In this document: positions 42,017-50,635 of the stretch, piece by piece
Position numbering within the stretch: position 1 is the stretch's first letter
Layout of the letters: the number at the start of each line of letters is the position of its first letter
DNA from: Clavibacter californiensis
Lineage (GTDB): Bacteria > Actinomycetota > Actinomycetes > Actinomycetales > Microbacteriaceae
Assembly (NCBI RefSeq): GCF_021952865.1
Contig: NZ_CP040792.1
Span: 124,001 to 188,000, forward strand
Reading direction: 5' to 3'
DNA length: 64,000 nt
Program-made: the position numbers and the translations under genes
Notes under the pieces: model-generated
Database searches by the model: none
What the model was told of the DNA's origin: nothing
What the model saw: only the letters and a program-made list of their open reading frames with translations

Positions 42017-43192
42017 ATGGCCCACAGCACCCTCTCCCCCGTGTTCGTGGGGCTCCGCACCGGACTGCACGTGCTCGTCGCCGCGCTGCTCGCGCTCGTG
42101 GTCGTGCGCGTGCTCGTCGCGGACTCGCCGCGCACGGCGGCGGCGCTCGCGCTGGCCGCGGCGTTCGCGGTGCTCTACCTGCTCGGCGCCCGCGTGCGCC
42201 TGGTGCGCGAGTCGCGCCGGGCCGCGGTCGGGGCCGTGTGGATCACCGCGCTCACCGCCGCGTGGATCGCGCTCCTCGTGCTGGTGCCGGATGCGGCCTA
42301 CCTCGTCTTCCCGCTCTTCTTCCTCTACCTGCACGCCCTGCCGCGCGCCGCAGGGCCGATCGCCGTGATCGTCGCGACGCTCGTCGCGGTGGTGGCGCTC
42401 GGGCTGCACGGCGGGTTCACGATCGGCGGCGTGATCGGCCCGCTCGTCGGCGCGGGCGTCGCCCTGCTCATCGGCCTCGGCTACCGGGCGCTCGCGCGCG
42501 AGTCCGCGGAGCGGGAGGCGCTCCTCGCGGAGCTCATCGCCACGCGCGACCTGCTCGCCGCGACCGAGCGGGAGCAGGGGGTGCTGACGGAGCGCGCGCG
42601 GCTCGCCCGGGAGATCCACGACACCGTCGCGCAGGGCCTCAGCAGCATCCAGATGCTGCTGCACGCGGCCGAGGCGGCCGATGGCGACCGGCCGGGCCTC
42701 GACCACATCCGGCTGGCCCGTGCGACCGCGGCCGACGGGCTCGCCGACACGCGCCGCTTCATCCGGGAGCTCGCACCGCCCTCGCTCGACGCGGGGCTCG
42801 CCGCGGCGCTCGGTCGGCTGAGCGCGCAGTGGCGCCGGGAGGGGCTCCGCATCGACGTCGCCGTCCCGCCGCTCGAGTCGCCCCTGCCGATGGACGTGCA
42901 GACGGCGCTGCTGCGCATCGCGCAGGGCGCCGTCGCGAACGTCGCGCAGCACGCCGACGCGAGCGTCGTGGGGATCGGCCTCGCGGTCACGAAGACCCAC
43001 GCGACGCTCACGGTGCGCGACGACGGGGCGGGCTTCGACCCGGCGCGCGTCGGCGCGGATGCCGGCGCCTCCGACTCGTTCGGCCTCCGCGCCATGGCGC
43101 AGCGCGTCGACCAGCTCGGCGGCAGCCTCGACGTCGACAGCGCGCCCGGCCGGGGCACCACCATCACCGCGATCCTGGGGGTCGAGCCCTAA
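42017..43192 (+). CDS. sensor histidine kinase (NarL/DesK type, HisKA_3)
   Basis: This 391-aa protein has about five to six membrane segments (residues 10-160), a short coiled coil (AREREALLAELIATRDLL-like) and the HisKA_3 box ARLAREIHDTVAQGLSSIQ with His201. The GHKL ATPase has its N-box in GAVANVAQHA and G-boxes in DDGAGFD and GRGTTITA. A TACGCT box lies 9 bases before the ATG. The sensor is membrane-buried with no large outside loop, as in envelope-stress systems. It shares its intergenic region with the ABC exporter it likely controls. Confidence 0.9.
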   Translation: MAHSTLSPVFVGLRTGLHVLVAALLALVVVRVLVADSPRTAAALALAAAFAVLYLLGARVRLVRESRRAAVGAVWITALTAAWIALLVLVPDAAYLVFPLFFLYLHALPRAAGPIAVIVATLVAVVALGLHGGFTIGGVIGPLVGAGVALLIGLGYRALARESAEREALLAELIATRDLLAATEREQGVLTERARLAREIHDTVAQGLSSIQMLLHAAEAADGDRPGLDHIRLARATAADGLADTRRFIRELAPPSLDAGLAAALGRLSAQWRREGLRIDVAVPPLESPLPMDVQTALLRIAQGAVANVAQHADASVVGIGLAVTKTHATLTVRDDGAGFDPARVGADAGASDSFGLRAMAQRVDQLGGSLDVDSAPGRGTTITAILGVEP

Positions 43193-43813
43193 GTGATCCG
43201 CATCGTCATCGCCGACGACCACCCCGTGGTACGCGCGGGCCTCCACGCAGTCCTCGACGCCGCGGCCGACATCCACGTGATCGGGGAGGCGGCGACGCCC
43301 GCGGAGGCCGTCGCGCTCGCCCTGTCGGAGGATCCCGACCTCGTGCTGATGGACCTCCAGTTCGGCCAGGAGCGCACGGGCGCGGACGCGACCCGGCAGA
43401 TCCGCGCGGCGGAGGCGGCGCCCTACGTGCTGATCCTCACCAACTACGACAGCGACGGCGACATCCTCAGCGCGGTCGAGGCGGGCGCGAGCGGCTACCT
43501 CCTCAAGGACGCGCCGCCCGCCGAGCTGCTCGCGGCGGTGCGCGCGGCCGCCGCCGGCGAGAGCGCGCTGGCGCCCGCGGTCGCGAGCCGTCTCCTCGCC
43601 CGGATGCGCGCCCCGCGCGTGAGCCTGTCGTCGCGCGAGATCGAGGTGCTGCGGCTCGTCGCCGACGGCGCGTCGAACACCGACGTCGCCGCCCGCCTGC
43701 ACATCACCGACGCGACCGTGAAGTCGCACCTCGTGCACGTGTTCTCGAAGCTCGGCGTGAGCTCGCGGACGGGCGCGGTGGCGGCGGCGCGGGAGCTGGG
43801 GGTGCTGCGCTGA
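43193..43813 (+). CDS. LuxR/NarL family response regulator
   Basis: This 206-aa protein starts at GTG 43193 directly after the kinase stop. The receiver domain has IADDHPVVRAGL, phosphoacceptor Asp54 in VLMDLQF and Lys in YLLKDAPP. The C-terminal LuxR helix-turn-helix reads LSSREIEVLRLVADGASNTDVAARLHI. It is the cognate partner of the kinase and probably regulates the divergent ABC exporter. Confidence 0.92.
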   Translation: MIRIVIADDHPVVRAGLHAVLDAAADIHVIGEAATPAEAVALALSEDPDLVLMDLQFGQERTGADATRQIRAAEAAPYVLILTNYDSDGDILSAVEAGASGYLLKDAPPAELLAAVRAAAAGESALAPAVASRLLARMRAPRVSLSSREIEVLRLVADGASNTDVAARLHITDATVKSHLVHVFSKLGVSSRTGAVAAARELGVLR

Positions 43814-43932
43814 GGGCTGCTTCCTAGAGTCCCGAGCGCCGAAGGAGCGCTAGGGCGCAAGTGAGGTCGGGAGCCGCGCGGCCGAGAATGACCGAAGCGC
43901 CGAAGCACTCGACCCAGGGCAGGGCATATTAC

Positions 43933-44973
43933 TCAGCTTTTTCCTTCCAACTCTGCCCCCTCACCCACTCCCGGCGCAACATTTCGTAGCCACTGAGTCA
44001 GCCGATGGACGGCTTCAACGTTGCTCGACCGATCTTCATCCGGGTCGTCGAAATGAGCAATTGAATTGCGTAGTGCCCGTGTGGCATCCAACCAGTGGTC
44101 AAAAAGCTCCTTAGAAAGAGCCCAACCGAGCACGCTCCAGTGGGTCATGTAGTGCTTCTGCAGTTGACCGAACATCATGTCATCCACCTTCTTTCGTGGA
44201 TCCTCAGGCAGCAACACTCGAGCCACGCGCTTCAACTCCTGCTCACACCGCCCAACTGCGAGAAATGGGACCGTCAGCTTCTCGAACTCCTTTGTGAGGT
44301 CCGAAGCAGTAACAATTCCAGCTAGCTTGCCCTTATAAGTCACGACCACGAAACCGTCTCGCGAAATCGGCTGCACGCTGGCAAACAAATCTGAGTGCAA
44401 GTCAACGGGAGCCGTCGATCGCATCGCTTTCTCAACAGTGCCGGGGGCGGCCCCTCTTAGGCAAGATTGTGCATATGTATCCCAAGAGAACACGCCAACG
44501 AGAGTTTGATCGTCAGAACTCTGAACGACGGGAAGTTGGGAAAAGTCTCGCCTGAGCATGATCGTCACAGCATCGTCCACGGAAGACCCCCGCACGACGA
44601 AGCCTTCGCGCAGAGAGTCATCCGAGGATCGGATCGCAAAATTAGCAGAACCAATTCGCGACAAGGTCAGAAGGTGCTCGTCAGGTTGCTCAGCCGCGAA
44701 AGCGAGATCCGCCTCTCCAATGAGGTCACGGATGATAACAGAACCGTCTAGCGGCCCGCTATCAAAAGGAGGCTCGGTTCGCAGGCCCATTTCTTGTAAA
44801 TCTTGCTCAACCACCGCAACTTGACGCTTTCCGCGGCCGCGAAGACCCCAGAAACTAATGAGCTGCCGAATAAGAACCGGCCTGCCATCGTCACGAAGGT
44901 GCTCCAGATACGCTTTTGTCTCGGCAAGCCCACTTTCTTTTGTGGGTTCTGGGATGGTTGCACTCGGGGGCAT
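43933..44973 (-). CDS. CBS-pair protein with C-terminal HEPN (Swt1-like) domain, low GC
   Basis: Protein of 346 aa. Residues 15-90 form a winged-helix-like N-terminal domain (RPVLIRQLISFWGLRGRGKR...VEQDLQEMGL). Two CBS motifs follow at about 120-175 and 180-240 (FSQLPVVQSSDDQTLVGVFSW; GKLAGIVTASDL), which usually bind adenine nucleotides. The C-terminal part (240-335) carries RNSIAH, the R-x4-H motif of HEPN ribonucleases, in a context resembling HEPN_Swt1. The codon use is far less G/C-biased (about 50-55% GC) than its neighbours, which shows recent transfer. GGAG precedes the ATG. HEPN domains often act as RNases in defence or toxin systems, so a nucleotide-gated RNase is a reasonable but untested idea. 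Confidence 0.8.
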   Translation of the reverse strand: MPPSATIPEPTKESGLAETKAYLEHLRDDGRPVLIRQLISFWGLRGRGKRQVAVVEQDLQEMGLRTEPPFDSGPLDGSVIIRDLIGEADLAFAAEQPDEHLLTLSRIGSANFAIRSSDDSLREGFVVRGSSVDDAVTIMLRRDFSQLPVVQSSDDQTLVGVFSWDTYAQSCLRGAAPGTVEKAMRSTAPVDLHSDLFASVQPISRDGFVVVTYKGKLAGIVTASDLTKEFEKLTVPFLAVGRCEQELKRVARVLLPEDPRKKVDDMMFGQLQKHYMTHWSVLGWALSKELFDHWLDATRALRNSIAHFDDPDEDRSSNVEAVHRLTQWLRNVAPGVGEGAELEGKS

Positions 44974-45190
44974 GGTACTCCAGTACTGAGCATCAATTGA
45001 TCATGAGAATGACACGATCAACTTACAGTTATGGCTTAGCACGACGTGCCCCCAAAATGCGGGGCAGGGCACACCGCTTCGAACCACGAGAAAGACGACA
45101 GCGAGACACACCGTGCAGCCCCATGCGACTCTGTGCAGGACACCGGGTCGAAAAATAGCGGTGCGGGCAAGAGCTACGCCCGTGAACGAC
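44974..45190. other. low-GC non-coding stretch upstream of the CBS-HEPN gene
   Basis: This stretch holds no convincing gene on either strand: the open frames are short and have no ribosome sites. The A+T-rich part near 44985-45035 probably holds the promoter of the CBS-HEPN gene. No integrase gene, and no repeat of the tRNA 3' end, is seen here or at 43814-43932. Confidence 0.5.
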
Positions 45191-45218
45191 GAAGGGCCCC
45201 GGTCTCCCGGGGCCCTTC
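45191..45218 (-). terminator. terminator of the tRNA-Ser gene
   Basis: A perfect 12-bp stem (45191-45202 with 45207-45218) with loop TCTC lies 43 bases beyond the tRNA 3' end on the minus strand. Confidence 0.85.
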
Positions 45219-45260
45219 GCGCGGATCGGGCTGCGCGCGAGGCGCGGTGCCGGATCCCTC

Positions 45261-45350
45261 TGGCGGTGGCGGTGGGATTTGAACCCACGGTGGAGTCTCC
45301 CCCACACACGCTTTCGAGGCGTGCTCCTTAGGCCGCTCGGACACGCCACC
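45261..45350 (-). tRNA. tRNA-Ser (anticodon CGA)
   Basis: The minus strand folds as a class II tRNA. The acceptor GGTGGCG/CGCCACC is followed by discriminator G and an encoded CCA. The D arm is followed by the anticodon arm ACGCCTCGAAAGCGT with CGA, and a long variable arm and the T arm GTGGGTTCAAATCCCAC complete the fold. The anticodon CGA reads UCG serine codons, which are frequent here. Confidence 0.95.
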
Positions 45351-45357
45351 GGGATCG

Positions 45358-45363
45358 AGTGTA
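45358..45363 (-). promoter_or_regulatory. -10 box (TACACT) of the tRNA-Ser gene
   Basis: TACACT on the minus strand ends 7 bases before the tRNA 5' end. No clear -35 can be set because the upstream sequence is GC-rich. Confidence 0.55.
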
Positions 45364-45470
45364 GTACAGGGCCGGGCGGGAGCCGCACGGGCGGCGGGCG
45401 GCGCAGCGAAGACGGCTGACGAGCGGCGGGCGGCGAGCGGCGAGGCGGCCGCGGCCCGGCCCGGCCCGGA

Positions 45471-46052
45471 TCAGCACGCGACCGACAGCGCCCGCACCGA
45501 CACCGGCACCTCGACGCGCACAGGCGCCGCCGCGAGGCGGGCCGCGCGCGGGACGACCACGGGCGCGGAGGCGTCGACCACGCGGATCCCCCGCACCTCG
45601 ACCGCGCCGGGCACGGGGACGACGACCAGGTCGCCCGCGACCACGTCGGCGGGCAGGCGCACGGCCGCGCCGCCGATCTCCGCGGGCCGGGCCGCTGCGG
45701 TCGACGCCCGGCCGATCAGCCGCACCTCCTCCCACGCGCAGGCGAGGCCGGCGATGTCCGCGTCGACGAGCATCGCGCGCGGGGCGTCGGCGGTGGCGGG
45801 CGCGACCGCGAGGATCCGCAGCACGAGCGCCGACGTGCGCGCGGTCGCGGAGGCGCGCCCGCTGCTGCCCGGCTCGACGGCCGCGGCGGTCACGGTGCAG
45901 GGCGTCCCCCGCTCCACGGCGAGCGCGACGAGGGAGACGGCGCCTACCCGCAGGTCGGTGGTGGTGGCGGTGGTGCCGGCGGGCCAGCGGACGGCGGCGA
46001 GCGGATCCGGGATGCTACGGCGGAGCGACGGGAGGATCGCGGTGAGGGTCAT
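45471..46052 (-). CDS. hypothetical protein, Ala/Val-rich
   Basis: This 193-aa protein starts at [14 protein letters not shown] (complement of 46050-46052; GGAGG-like sequence upstream). It is soluble, rich in Ala, Val, Pro and Arg, and ends in Cys. The segment [18 protein letters not shown] recalls SAF/CpaB-type beta modules, but the match is weak and I do not assign a family. It is divergent from the HAD gene across 174 bases. The 120 bases between it and tRNA-Ser are GC-rich with GGCGGGCGGCGA-like simple repeats. Confidence 0.55.
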   Translation of the reverse strand: MTLTAILPSLRRSIPDPLAAVRWPAGTTATTTDLRVGAVSLVALAVERGTPCTVTAAAVEPGSSGRASATARTSALVLRILAVAPATADAPRAMLVDADIAGLACAWEEVRLIGRASTAAARPAEIGGAAVRLPADVVAGDLVVVPVPGAVEVRGIRVVDASAPVVVPRAARLAAAPVRVEVPVSVRALSVAC

Positions 46053-46226
46053 GGCCTCCGGTCTACCCCGGCACGGCACGCCCGGCGCCCGCCCTCACGG
46101 AAGCCGTGCGCGCGAGGCCGCGACCCTCACGGGATCCGCACGGCCGGCGGGACGACGCGCGCGCCGCCCCGCCCGAACGGGCATGCTCGAGGGACCCGCC
46201 CGCCCGCGATCCGCACCTGGAGACCC

Positions 46227-46868
46227 ATGCCCGAGAACCGCGATCCCGCCATCCCCTGGCTCCTCTTCGACATCGGCGGCGTGCTCGTCACGCGGCCCGA
46301 CGACATCGGCGCGCTGACCCGGGCGCTGGATCCCGCAGGCGTCGCGGGCGAGGACGCCGAGGCCCGCGTGCGCGACGCCTTCGACGCGCACCGCCAGGAG
46401 TACGACCGGGGCGGGAGCGCCCGGGCCTTCTGGGAGGCAGTGGCCCGGGACGTCGGCGCCGACGTCCCCGCGGACGACGGCCTCGCCGAGCTGGTCGCCA
46501 TCGAGCAGCGCCGCTGGGGTTCCCCCGACGCGGAGACGACCGCCGCGCTCGACCGCGCCCTCGCGGCCGGCCACCGCCTCGCGGTGCTGAGCAACGCGCC
46601 GCACGAGCTGGCCGACGTGCTCGAGGACCGCGACGGCTGGGGGTCCCGCTTCGAGCACGTGCTCACGAGCGCGCGGATCGGCATGGCCAAGCCCGACGCC
46701 GACGTGTGGGCGTTCGCGTGCGCGCGCCTCGACGCGCCGGCCGAGCGCATCGTCTTCGTCGACGACAAGCCCGAGAACGTGGAGGCGGCCCGCCGCGCCG
46801 GCATCCACGCGCACGTGTGGGAGGGGCTGGGGACGCTCGACCGGATCCTCGACGGCACGCTCGCCTGA
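46227..46868 (+). CDS. HAD-IA family hydrolase
   Basis: This 213-aa protein has motif I as [12 protein letters not shown], where the second Asp of DxD is Gly, as in the FDLGGVL subgroup. Motif II is in [11 protein letters not shown], motif III is Lys in [10 protein letters not shown], and motif IV is [23 protein letters not shown] lies 5 bases before the ATG. The substrate is unknown. Loss of the second Asp may lower phosphatase activity, though this subgroup commonly has it. Confidence 0.82.
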   Translation: MPENRDPAIPWLLFDIGGVLVTRPDDIGALTRALDPAGVAGEDAEARVRDAFDAHRQEYDRGGSARAFWEAVARDVGADVPADDGLAELVAIEQRRWGSPDAETTAALDRALAAGHRLAVLSNAPHELADVLEDRDGWGSRFEHVLTSARIGMAKPDADVWAFACARLDAPAERIVFVDDKPENVEAARRAGIHAHVWEGLGTLDRILDGTLA

Positions 46869-46933
46869 GCCGCGGCGCCCGGCTCCGCTGTCCCGCGGCG
46901 CCGCACCGCTCTCCGCGGCGGGATGATGGGAGC

Positions 46934-47674
46934 ATGACGCAGCACGCCGACGCCCCCGCCCACGACGACGGAGCGGCGGGAGCGGGAGGCGCCGGATCCG
47001 CGGCGCGACCGGCGACCGTCGGGATCCTCGGCGCCGGCAAGGTCGGCACCGTCCTCGCCCGCCGCGCGATCTCCGCCGGGCACGAGGTGCTCATCTCGGG
47101 CTCGGGGGATCCGTCGCGCATCGCCCTCATCGTCGACGTGCTCGCACCCGGCGCCGTCGCCACCACCTCGGCGGACGCGGCGGCCCGCGCCGACGTCGTG
47201 ATCCTCGCGCTCCCCCTCGGCAAGCTGCCCTCGGTGCCCGTCGCCGAGCTCGCCGGGAAGCTCGTGGTCGACGCCATGAACTACTGGTGGGAGGTGGACG
47301 GCCACCGCGACGACCTCGCGCACCCCGCCTCCTCCACGAGCGAGCTCGTGCAGGACCTCCTCCCGGACTCGACGATCGTCAAGGCCTTCAACCACATGGG
47401 GTACCACGACCTCGACGAGGGACCCCGGCCCGCAGGCGAACCCGGACGCAAGGGCATCGCGGTCGCGGGCGACGACGAGCGGGCGCGCGCGACGGTCGCC
47501 GCCCTCGTCGACGCGTTCGGCTTCGACCCCGTCGACATCGGCCCGCTCGCGGCCGGCCACGTGCTCGAACCGGGCCGCTCGCTCTTCGGCGTGAACGTGG
47601 ACGCCGACGAGATCCGCCGCCTGGTCGCGCTCGAGTCGGCGGACGCGCGCTCCGCCTCCCCCTCCGCCGAGTAG
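46934..47674 (+). CDS. NADPH-dependent F420 reductase-like oxidoreductase
   Basis: This 246-aa protein has a poorly conserved 25-residue Ala/Gly-rich N-terminus, followed by the Rossmann loop [16 protein letters not shown] and VVDAMNYWW. The pattern [12 protein letters not shown] is typical of NADP-oxidoreductase/F420-dependent proteins (COG2085). A GATGAT box 6 bases before the ATG suggests a leaderless start. The true cofactor pair is not certain. Confidence 0.8.
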   Translation: MTQHADAPAHDDGAAGAGGAGSAARPATVGILGAGKVGTVLARRAISAGHEVLISGSGDPSRIALIVDVLAPGAVATTSADAAARADVVILALPLGKLPSVPVAELAGKLVVDAMNYWWEVDGHRDDLAHPASSTSELVQDLLPDSTIVKAFNHMGYHDLDEGPRPAGEPGRKGIAVAGDDERARATVAALVDAFGFDPVDIGPLAAGHVLEPGRSLFGVNVDADEIRRLVALESADARSASPSAE

Positions 47675-47683
47675 CGGGCGCGA

Positions 47684-48484
47684 ATGGACATCGGCGGCTC
47701 CCTCGGCGAGATCACGCTCACGGTCGCGCTGCTGATGATCCTGGCGGCGCTCGCAGCCGGGTGGATCGACGCCGTCGTGGGCGGCGGCGGCCTGCTGCAG
47801 CTGCCGGCGCTGCTGCTCGTGCCGGGGATCACGCCGGTGGAGGCGCTCGCGACCAACAAGCTCGCGTCGCTGTTCGGCACGTCGACGAGCGCGGTCACCT
47901 GGTACCGGCGCACGCACCCGGACCTCCGCACCGCGCTGCCCATGGCGGCCGTCGCGCTGGCCGGGAGCTACGGCGGCGCGAGCCTCGCGGCGCTGCTGCC
48001 CGCGTCGGTGTTCAAGCCGCTCGTGGTGGTGGCGCTGATCATCGTGGCCGTCGTCACGATCGCCCGCCCGCGGCTCGGCGACGTCGCCGCGCTCCGCCAC
48101 ACGGGCCGGAAGCACCACGGGATCGCGGCGCTGCTCGGCGTGGTGATCGGCTTCTACGACGGCCTCATCGGACCCGGCACGGGCACGTTCCTGATCATCG
48201 CGCTCATCACAGCCCTCGGCTACGACTTCGTGCTCGCGAGCGCCAAGGCGAAGATCGTCAACGTCGCGACCAACCTCGGCGCCCTCGTCTTCTTCATCCC
48301 CCAGGGCCACGTGCTCTGGGCGCTCGCGCTCGGCATGGGCGTCGCGAACATGGTCGGCGGCTACGCGGGATCCCGCATGGCGGTCGCCCGCGGCAGCCGC
48401 TTCATCCGCATCGCGTTCATCGTGGTGGTCGCGGTGCTCATCGTGAAGGTGGGGTCGGATGTGGTGGCGGAGTGGGGCGCGTGA
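47684..48484 (+). CDS. TSUP (TauE/SafE) family transporter
   Basis: This 266-aa protein has about eight membrane segments in two halves. The halves show the family repeat: WIDAVVGGGGLLQLPALLL and GFYDGLIGPGTGTFLIIAL. Members move sulfite, organosulfonates or related anions. The substrate is not given by sequence. It begins nine bases after the preceding stop and may be co-transcribed. Confidence 0.88.
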   Translation: MDIGGSLGEITLTVALLMILAALAAGWIDAVVGGGGLLQLPALLLVPGITPVEALATNKLASLFGTSTSAVTWYRRTHPDLRTALPMAAVALAGSYGGASLAALLPASVFKPLVVVALIIVAVVTIARPRLGDVAALRHTGRKHHGIAALLGVVIGFYDGLIGPGTGTFLIIALITALGYDFVLASAKAKIVNVATNLGALVFFIPQGHVLWALALGMGVANMVGGYAGSRMAVARGSRFIRIAFIVVVAVLIVKVGSDVVAEWGA

Positions 48485-48527
48485 TCTCATCGCTGGACGC
48501 CGCGACACGCGTCTGCGACGCTGGAGC

Positions 48528-49010
48528 ATGACCCGATCCCCGCATCGGCTCCGCGCGCGCGGAGCACTGCTGTCCGCCGCAGTGACCGTCGGCGTGATGC
48601 TGCTGACAGGCTGCTCGTCCACGAGCGTGGCGTGCGCGGCGTCCGCCTGGATCGACTCCGTCGAGATCAGGCTCTCAGGCTCGGCGGCCGCCGTCGACCG
48701 CGTGACGGAGGTCCGCCTCTGCGAGGACGACGTCTGTTCGCGCCTGCAGAGCGACCCGTCGGGGGCGCCCGCCGACGGCGAGCCGGACGAGCGCAGCCGA
48801 TGGGTCGCGATCCCGTCCTCCGACGGCAGGACCTGGACGATCAGCGTGTCTATGGACGATCCCGAGGACGTGCGCATCACCGGCTTCGCGGCCGACGGAG
48901 CGATCCTCGACAGCGCGGAGGAGGAGCTCGAGTGGACGCGCGTCCACCCCGACTCGCCCTGCGACGGCCCGCACGTCACCGATCCGGTCGAGCTCCGGGT
49001 CGAGGGCTGA
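48528..49010 (+). CDS. putative lipoprotein
   Basis: This 160-aa protein starts at MTRSPHR with GGAGC upstream. The signal ends in the lipobox LLTGCSS, so it should be lipid-anchored. The mature part is a small beta-rich domain with Cys pairs (VACAAS, LCEDDVCSR, CDGPH) that could form disulfides outside the cell. I do not recognise the family. It is codirectional with the next secreted protein. Confidence 0.7.
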   Translation: MTRSPHRLRARGALLSAAVTVGVMLLTGCSSTSVACAASAWIDSVEIRLSGSAAAVDRVTEVRLCEDDVCSRLQSDPSGAPADGEPDERSRWVAIPSSDGRTWTISVSMDDPEDVRITGFAADGAILDSAEEELEWTRVHPDSPCDGPHVTDPVELRVEG

Positions 49011-49135
49011 GCGACCGAGGACGCGCGCCGCCGTGCCCCGATCGCGGGCCTGGTGATCCGGCGACCGCGTCCGTAGCGTCGCCGGAGGAGGCGCACCGTC
49101 GGCGCGCGCATCCACCCGACGAGGGAGGATCCCGC

Positions 49136-49789
49136 ATGCACCGCATCGGATCGGCGCTGCTGGTGGTCGCGCTGTGCGCGACGGCCGCGGGTGGGCTCGC
49201 GCTCGCCACCACCCCGCGTCCGGACGCGCTGCCGCGGCAGGCCGCCGCGTCCCCTCCTGGGACGGCGGATCCGACGCCGTCGCCCTCCGAGCCGCCGACG
49301 CCCGCACCGGCAGCGACCTCCGCCGATCTGTCGGCGGGCTGGCGGGGCCCGGTGAACAGCGTCCTCGCGGGCATCATGGGGGACTTCCCGGACGACGTCG
49401 CCGAGGCGTGGCTGGAGGGGGACGTGCCGACCGTGGCGTGCTCCGGTGCCGCACCCGCCGAGGTCGTCGAGCGGCTGCGCGCGCTGGAGCGCCCCTACGA
49501 CGTGCAGGAGGGCCTGGGGATCTCGAGCGTCGAGCTCAACCAGGTGATCGGCGCGCTGGGCGAGCGCGTCCTGGCGGTCGCCCCCGATCGCACCTTCGCC
49601 ATCAGCGCGTCCGTGCGCGACCGCGCGTTCACGGTGGACATCGGCGCGTCGTCCTCCGACGAACCCTCCGACCTGCGCCTGGACGTCGACGAGCTCGAGG
49701 ACCGCATCCGAGCTGGCATCCCGGCCGCCGACCTCGCGGGGTTCGACGTCGTCGTCACGGTCGACCCACGCTTCACGATCGGGCTCTGA
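49136..49789 (+). CDS. secreted or membrane-anchored hypothetical protein
   Basis: This 217-aa protein starts at MHRIGSALLVV with GAGGGAGG upstream. A signal peptide is followed by a Pro/Thr/Ser/Ala-rich linker (35-70) and a folded domain of about 140 residues with no membrane segment (VNSVLAGIMGDFPDDVAEAWL, FAISASVRDRAFTVDIG). The family is not recognised. It ends 37 bases before the Imm5-like gene. Confidence 0.65.
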   Translation: MHRIGSALLVVALCATAAGGLALATTPRPDALPRQAAASPPGTADPTPSPSEPPTPAPAATSADLSAGWRGPVNSVLAGIMGDFPDDVAEAWLEGDVPTVACSGAAPAEVVERLRALERPYDVQEGLGISSVELNQVIGALGERVLAVAPDRTFAISASVRDRAFTVDIGASSSDEPSDLRLDVDELEDRIRAGIPAADLAGFDVVVTVDPRFTIGL

Positions 49790-49826
49790 CGGGTCGCCGG
49801 CAAGGCTCTCGGAAGGGATCCCCCGC

Positions 49827-50351
49827 ATGCCCATCCTCCCGAAGGAGCGCGACCCCGCCCTCATCACCCTGCGCCGCGGCGGCACGCTGACCGACGACGA
49901 CCACCGGCTGCTCGCGCTGTGGGCGGTCGCGTGCGCGGAGCACGTGCGGCCGCTGTTCGAGGCGGAGCGACCCGACGACCCGATCCTCCGCGCGACGCTC
50001 GAGGTCGCGCGCGGCTGGGTGCGCGGCGAGGTCCCGATGAAGGAGGCGCACCAGCAGTCGTTCCGGGCGAACGCGGCCGGGAAGGGGCTGCCGGATCCGG
50101 CGCGGTTCACGGCGCTCGCGGTGGGTCAGGCGATGGCGGTCGCGCACGTCGCCGCGCACGACCTCGGAGCTGCGGCCTACGCGATCCGCGCGGCGAGCGC
50201 GGCCGCTCCGCCGGCCGATCGGGACGCCGCCCGTGCCGCCGAGCGGGCGTGGCAGCGCGAGCGGATCCCGGCCCACCTCCGCGACGCCGTCCTCGCCGAC
50301 CAGCGCGCCCGCTCGAGCATCTGCTGGGGCGTCTTCGACGACCTCGCCTGA
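49827..50351 (+). CDS. Imm-5-like putative immunity protein
   Basis: This 174-aa protein, all helical in appearance, is led by LRRGGTLTDDDHRLLALWAVACAEHV. AVGQAMAVAHVAAHDLGAAAYAIRAA follows, with terminal WGVFDDLA. This matches the Imm-5 group predicted to protect against polymorphic toxins. No toxin gene lies beside it, so it may be an orphan immunity gene or have a housekeeping role. The ATG follows GGAAGGGA at a normal distance. Confidence 0.65.
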   Translation: MPILPKERDPALITLRRGGTLTDDDHRLLALWAVACAEHVRPLFEAERPDDPILRATLEVARGWVRGEVPMKEAHQQSFRANAAGKGLPDPARFTALAVGQAMAVAHVAAHDLGAAAYAIRAASAAAPPADRDAARAAERAWQRERIPAHLRDAVLADQRARSSICWGVFDDLA

Positions 50352-50410
50352 CGCCGTCGGCGGCGCGATCCCGGGGTGACGCCGCCCCGCCGACCCCCGC
50401 GTAGGAGTGT

Positions 50411-50458
50411 CGTGAGGTTCCCCGCGCCGCCGTGAGGGAACCGTATGGATGCGTGAGG
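50411..50458 (+). promoter_or_regulatory. three phased CGTGAGG repeats and a hairpin upstream of kdp
   Basis: CGTGAGG occurs at 50411, 50431 and 50452, spaced 20 and 21 bases, which is two helical turns. GGTTCCC (50416-50422) and GGGAACC (50436-50442) can also pair. Direct repeats at this spacing suit an OmpR-type regulator such as KdpE. Confidence 0.5.
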
Positions 50459-50551
50459 ACGCCCGCGCGCGAGGTGTCTACTCGTCCCTCGTGCCCCCGA
50501 CGGGCACCCGCGTCCGACCGGCCGCGGCATCCCTCAACGGAGGATCCCCCA

Positions 50552-50635
50552 GTGCTCGACCTCGTGTACATCGCAGGCGCCATCGTCCTGTTCGCCCTCG
50601 TCGCCGTCGTCGGCCGAGGAGTGGAGAAGCTGTGA
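50552..50635 (+). CDS. 27-aa membrane peptide at the head of the kdp operon
   Basis: A GTG at 50552, after GGAGGA, opens a 27-residue peptide that is one membrane helix ([18 protein letters not shown]) with a charged end RGVEKL. Its TGA overlaps the start of kdpF as GTGA. Similar short peptides precede kdpF in other actinobacteria. It is distinct from KdpF, which follows, and may be a second small subunit. The role is unknown. Confidence 0.65.
   Translation: MLDLVYIAGAIVLFALVAVVGRGVEKL

Noticed and set aside
43814-43932. Possible att site or integrase remnant at the far edge of the low-GC island
   Set aside because: The segment has GCGCCGAAG-type short repeats but no match to the 3' end of tRNA-Ser, and no integrase fragment is visible.
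45001-45388. Open frames overlapping the tRNA-Ser gene
   Set aside because: They read through the tRNA and its terminator, have no ribosome site, and the tRNA fold explains the sequence.
45400-45470. A CRISPR-like or tandem repeat array near tRNA-Ser
   Set aside because: The GGCGGGCGGCGA-type units are irregular, short and without spacers, so they are simple GC-rich sequence.
50352-50551. A c-di-AMP (ydaO) riboswitch ahead of kdp
   Set aside because: The conserved ydaO core motifs are not visible. Only direct repeats and one small hairpin are seen, so a protein-binding site is the better reading.
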